64,000 nt of DNA from an uncultured Prevotellaceae bacterium (lineage in GTDB: Bacteria; Bacteroidota; Bacteroidia; Bacteroidales; Bacteroidaceae): the NCBI GenBank assembly GCA_947168045.1, contig CAMVKN010000001.1, forward strand, positions 186,001-250,000. Reading direction: 5' to 3'. The position numbers and the translations under genes are program-made. Below are positions 62,300-64,000 of the stretch, one piece after another. How positions within the stretch are numbered: position 1 is the first letter of the stretch; every line of letters starts with the position of its first letter. Below the pieces are notes generated by a model. It was not told where the DNA came from, ran no database searches, and saw only the letters and a program-made list of their open reading frames with translations.

Positions 62300-64000
62300 T
62301 TAGCGGTCGATACGCACGGTCACCTTCTTGTCGCAGGCGGTGATGGGCACATAGACGGTCGTCACGCGTGTCTGCTCGTTATAGTTCCATGTGCCGTTGG
62401 CCTGTGCCTGCCCGTTGACGCTGACACCCTTCGGCTTGTCGGTGCCAAGGAACTCGACGGTGTAGGCGCGCTGCTGGGGCATGCCCTCAAAGCGGCCCTG
62501 ACGCGGCTCAATGGTCAGCTGGCTGCCCTGGTGGCTGAAGCGCGTGGTGGTGAAGGCGCCCTGCTTGTAGCCCTCGGTGTCGCCCTCGTCCTCATAGAGC
62601 TGGCAGCTGCCGTCGCCACCAGGCACTACCTTCACGATGAGGCGGTCAGGACGGGTGTTGAGGTTTAGCATCGGCGGGTTGTTCACGATGACAGCGCCGG
62701 CACGCATGAAGTAAGGTATCTCTGGCTGGCTGTAGCTGTCGGTGAAGATGGTGTTGCCATCAACCACCCGGTTGCGGCACACGTCGAACCACTTGCCTGC
62801 GGGCAGCCAGGTGCGGCGGCTGGCTTTGCCGGTGGCATCGCCGGGGGTGACGACGGGAGCCACCAGGATGTCGTCGCCAAACATGTACTCGTCCTCAAAC
62901 ATATAGGCATTGTTCTCCTCGGGCCACTCGTAGTACAGTGGGCGGCAGATGCTCACGCCCGTGTCGTAGGCCTGGCGGCAGGCGGTGTAGATGTAGGGCA
63001 TGAGGGCATAGCGCAGACGGACGGTCTCTAACAGCAGGGGGAAGTTCTCATACTTCCAGATGCGGCGCTCGATGCCCTCCCAGTTGGTGGCATGGGTGCG
63101 GAAGATGGGTGTGAAGACGCCATACTGCATCCAGCGCAGGTAAATCTCAGGGTCGTTGGCACCCGTCTGCTGGTGTCCGCCCAGGTCGTGGCCCCAGTAG
63201 CCGAAGCACACATTGGAGGCGGTGGCGGTGAAGTAAGGCTGCCAGGCCAGCGTGCCGTAGGTGGTGAACGAGTCGCCAGAGAAGCCGATGGGATAGCGGT
63301 GCGAGCCCAGTCCGCCCCAGCGGTGGAAGATGAGGGGACGGTGGTTGGGACGGTTCAGGCGCATGTCGTTATAGAACACGTGGTTGCACCAGAAGGTCTC
63401 GCCCAGGCCCTCGACATACTTCGAGGTGAGGTTCTGCTGCCAGTCGAGCCACCAGAAGTCGACGCCCTGGCGCTCGCGGTCGCGGATGATGCGGTTGAAC
63501 ATCGTGTGGTAGAACTTTGGGTCGCTGAGGTTCCAGGGCACCACCTTCGTGTCCTTGGCCATGCCCATGTCGTCGCGCACCTCGGCAAAGTGGTCCTCAT
63601 CGTCGTCCACACCGTCGGCGGGGTGCAGGTTCAGGGCCACCTTCAGCCCGTTGTGGTGCATCCAGTCAATGAGCCCCTCGGGGTCAGGTATGGCGGTGCG
63701 GTCCCAGGTCCAGCCCGTCCAGCCCTGCGTGTGCCAGTCCATGTCGAAAATCATCACGTCCATGGGTATCTGGTTGCGCTTCACGTCGTTGACAATCTCC
63801 ATGAACTCGTCGCTGGTGTAGCGCTGGTACTTGCTGTACCAGTAGCCCAGGACATAAAGCGGGGGCATGGGCTGGCGCCCGGCAATCTTGATGTAGTCGC
63901 CCAGCGCCTTCTTGTACTGGTGGCCGTAGCCCATGAAGTACCAGTCGATGGCATCCTTGTCCACTGGCTCGGCAACCCACTCGATGCCGTCATAACGCTG
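62300..64000 (-). CDS. GH31 family alpha-glycosidase, 5' partial
   Basis: 566 residues visible; the frame is open to the window edge, so start and signal peptide are outside (the ATG at 63964 is internal, as in-frame codons before it match the paralogue 'DGIQW...APVDANAYDWYFMGYG'). Same subgroup as 46063-48513: 'DMDWHTQGWTGWTW', 'FWWLDWQQNLTS' with the nucleophile Asp, 'RWGGLGSHRYPIGFSGDSF', and the C-terminal 'LYEDEGDTEGYKQG'. The protein ends shortly after 'VYVPITACDKKVTVRIDR', without the extended tail of its paralogue. It is followed by a SusE/F-like gene, the same order as the second copy. Probably an alpha-glucosidase-type enzyme on oligosaccharides. Confidence 0.9.
   Translation of the reverse strand, partial: QRYDGIEWVAEPVDKDAIDWYFMGYGHQYKKALGDYIKIAGRQPMPPLYVLGYWYSKYQRYTSDEFMEIVNDVKRNQIPMDVMIFDMDWHTQGWTGWTWDRTAIPDPEGLIDWMHHNGLKVALNLHPADGVDDDEDHFAEVRDDMGMAKDTKVVPWNLSDPKFYHTMFNRIIRDRERQGVDFWWLDWQQNLTSKYVEGLGETFWCNHVFYNDMRLNRPNHRPLIFHRWGGLGSHRYPIGFSGDSFTTYGTLAWQPYFTATASNVCFGYWGHDLGGHQQTGANDPEIYLRWMQYGVFTPIFRTHATNWEGIERRIWKYENFPLLLETVRLRYALMPYIYTACRQAYDTGVSICRPLYYEWPEENNAYMFEDEYMFGDDILVAPVVTPGDATGKASRRTWLPAGKWFDVCRNRVVDGNTIFTDSYSQPEIPYFMRAGAVIVNNPPMLNLNTRPDRLIVKVVPGGDGSCQLYEDEGDTEGYKQGAFTTTRFSHQGSQLTIEPRQGRFEGMPQQRAYTVEFLGTDKPKGVSVNGQAQANGTWNYNEQTRVTTVYVPITACDKKVTVRIDR

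Noticed and set aside
35127..64000. A complete polysaccharide utilisation locus with SusC/SusD
   Set aside because: No TonB-dependent receptor or SusD-like gene lies in the window; only SusE/F-like proteins, enzymes and the HTCS are visible.

Overview
The window looks like a chromosome segment of a Prevotella-type Bacteroidetes (Bacteroidales). The evidence is consensus Bacteroidetes promoters (TAnnTTTG with an upstream TTG), lack of Shine-Dalgarno sequences, secreted proteins ending in the Prevotella-style tail 'YDLQGRR...GLYIVNGKK', a hybrid two-component regulator, and a dense set of glycoside hydrolases. No rRNA, tRNA, CRISPR array, integrase or transposase gene was seen.

Region 1 (1-9.3 kb): the 3' part of a PEP/pyruvate-binding-domain protein; a gene-free, repeat-rich interval (about 2.96-3.86 kb) with a MITE-like element, 21-bp tandem repeats and short palindromes; then typA, a DUF3332 lipoprotein and a TPR/AraC membrane regulator. 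Region 2 (7.9-17.6 kb): four same-strand genes for three large secreted repeat proteins and one small acidic-tailed protein. Region 3 (17.8-19.2 kb): purine and pyrimidine salvage (deoD-upp).

Region 4 (19.3-30.5 kb) is a visibly AT-richer island. It carries a remnant XRE regulator, then five tightly packed genes: a C5-cytosine DNA methyltransferase, a GHKL (MORC/MutL-like) ATPase, a Z1-domain SF2-type ATPase, a PD-(D/E)XK nuclease (DUF4420) and an AIPR-family protein. This is a MORC-type restriction-modification or phage-defence operon. A fragmentary and a complete AlbA_2/ATP-binding protein follow.

Region 5 (30.9-64 kb) starts with a hybrid two-component sensor/regulator and continues with about 29 kb of minus-strand secreted genes: an SGNH hydrolase, a GH38 alpha-mannosidase, a C10 peptidase, a GH18-like protein, two SusE/F-like proteins, three GH31 enzymes, three GLUG-repeat proteins and a second small acidic-tailed protein. 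A GH31 + SusE/F-like pair occurs twice. The combination fits glycoprotein or N-glycan breakdown, or alpha-glucan use. No SusC/SusD pair lies in the window, but the upstream end of the second run is beyond base 64000.

The most unusual signal is a family of GC-rich, mostly palindromic elements (cores such as GCCTCCCCAAGCCCCTCC and CCTTCGGGGGGGCTTG). They lie between genes and also inside open reading frames without breaking them: twice in the hybrid sensor kinase (once in the loop of the histidine-phosphotransfer hairpin), twice in the PEP/pyruvate-binding protein and twice in a GH31 enzyme.
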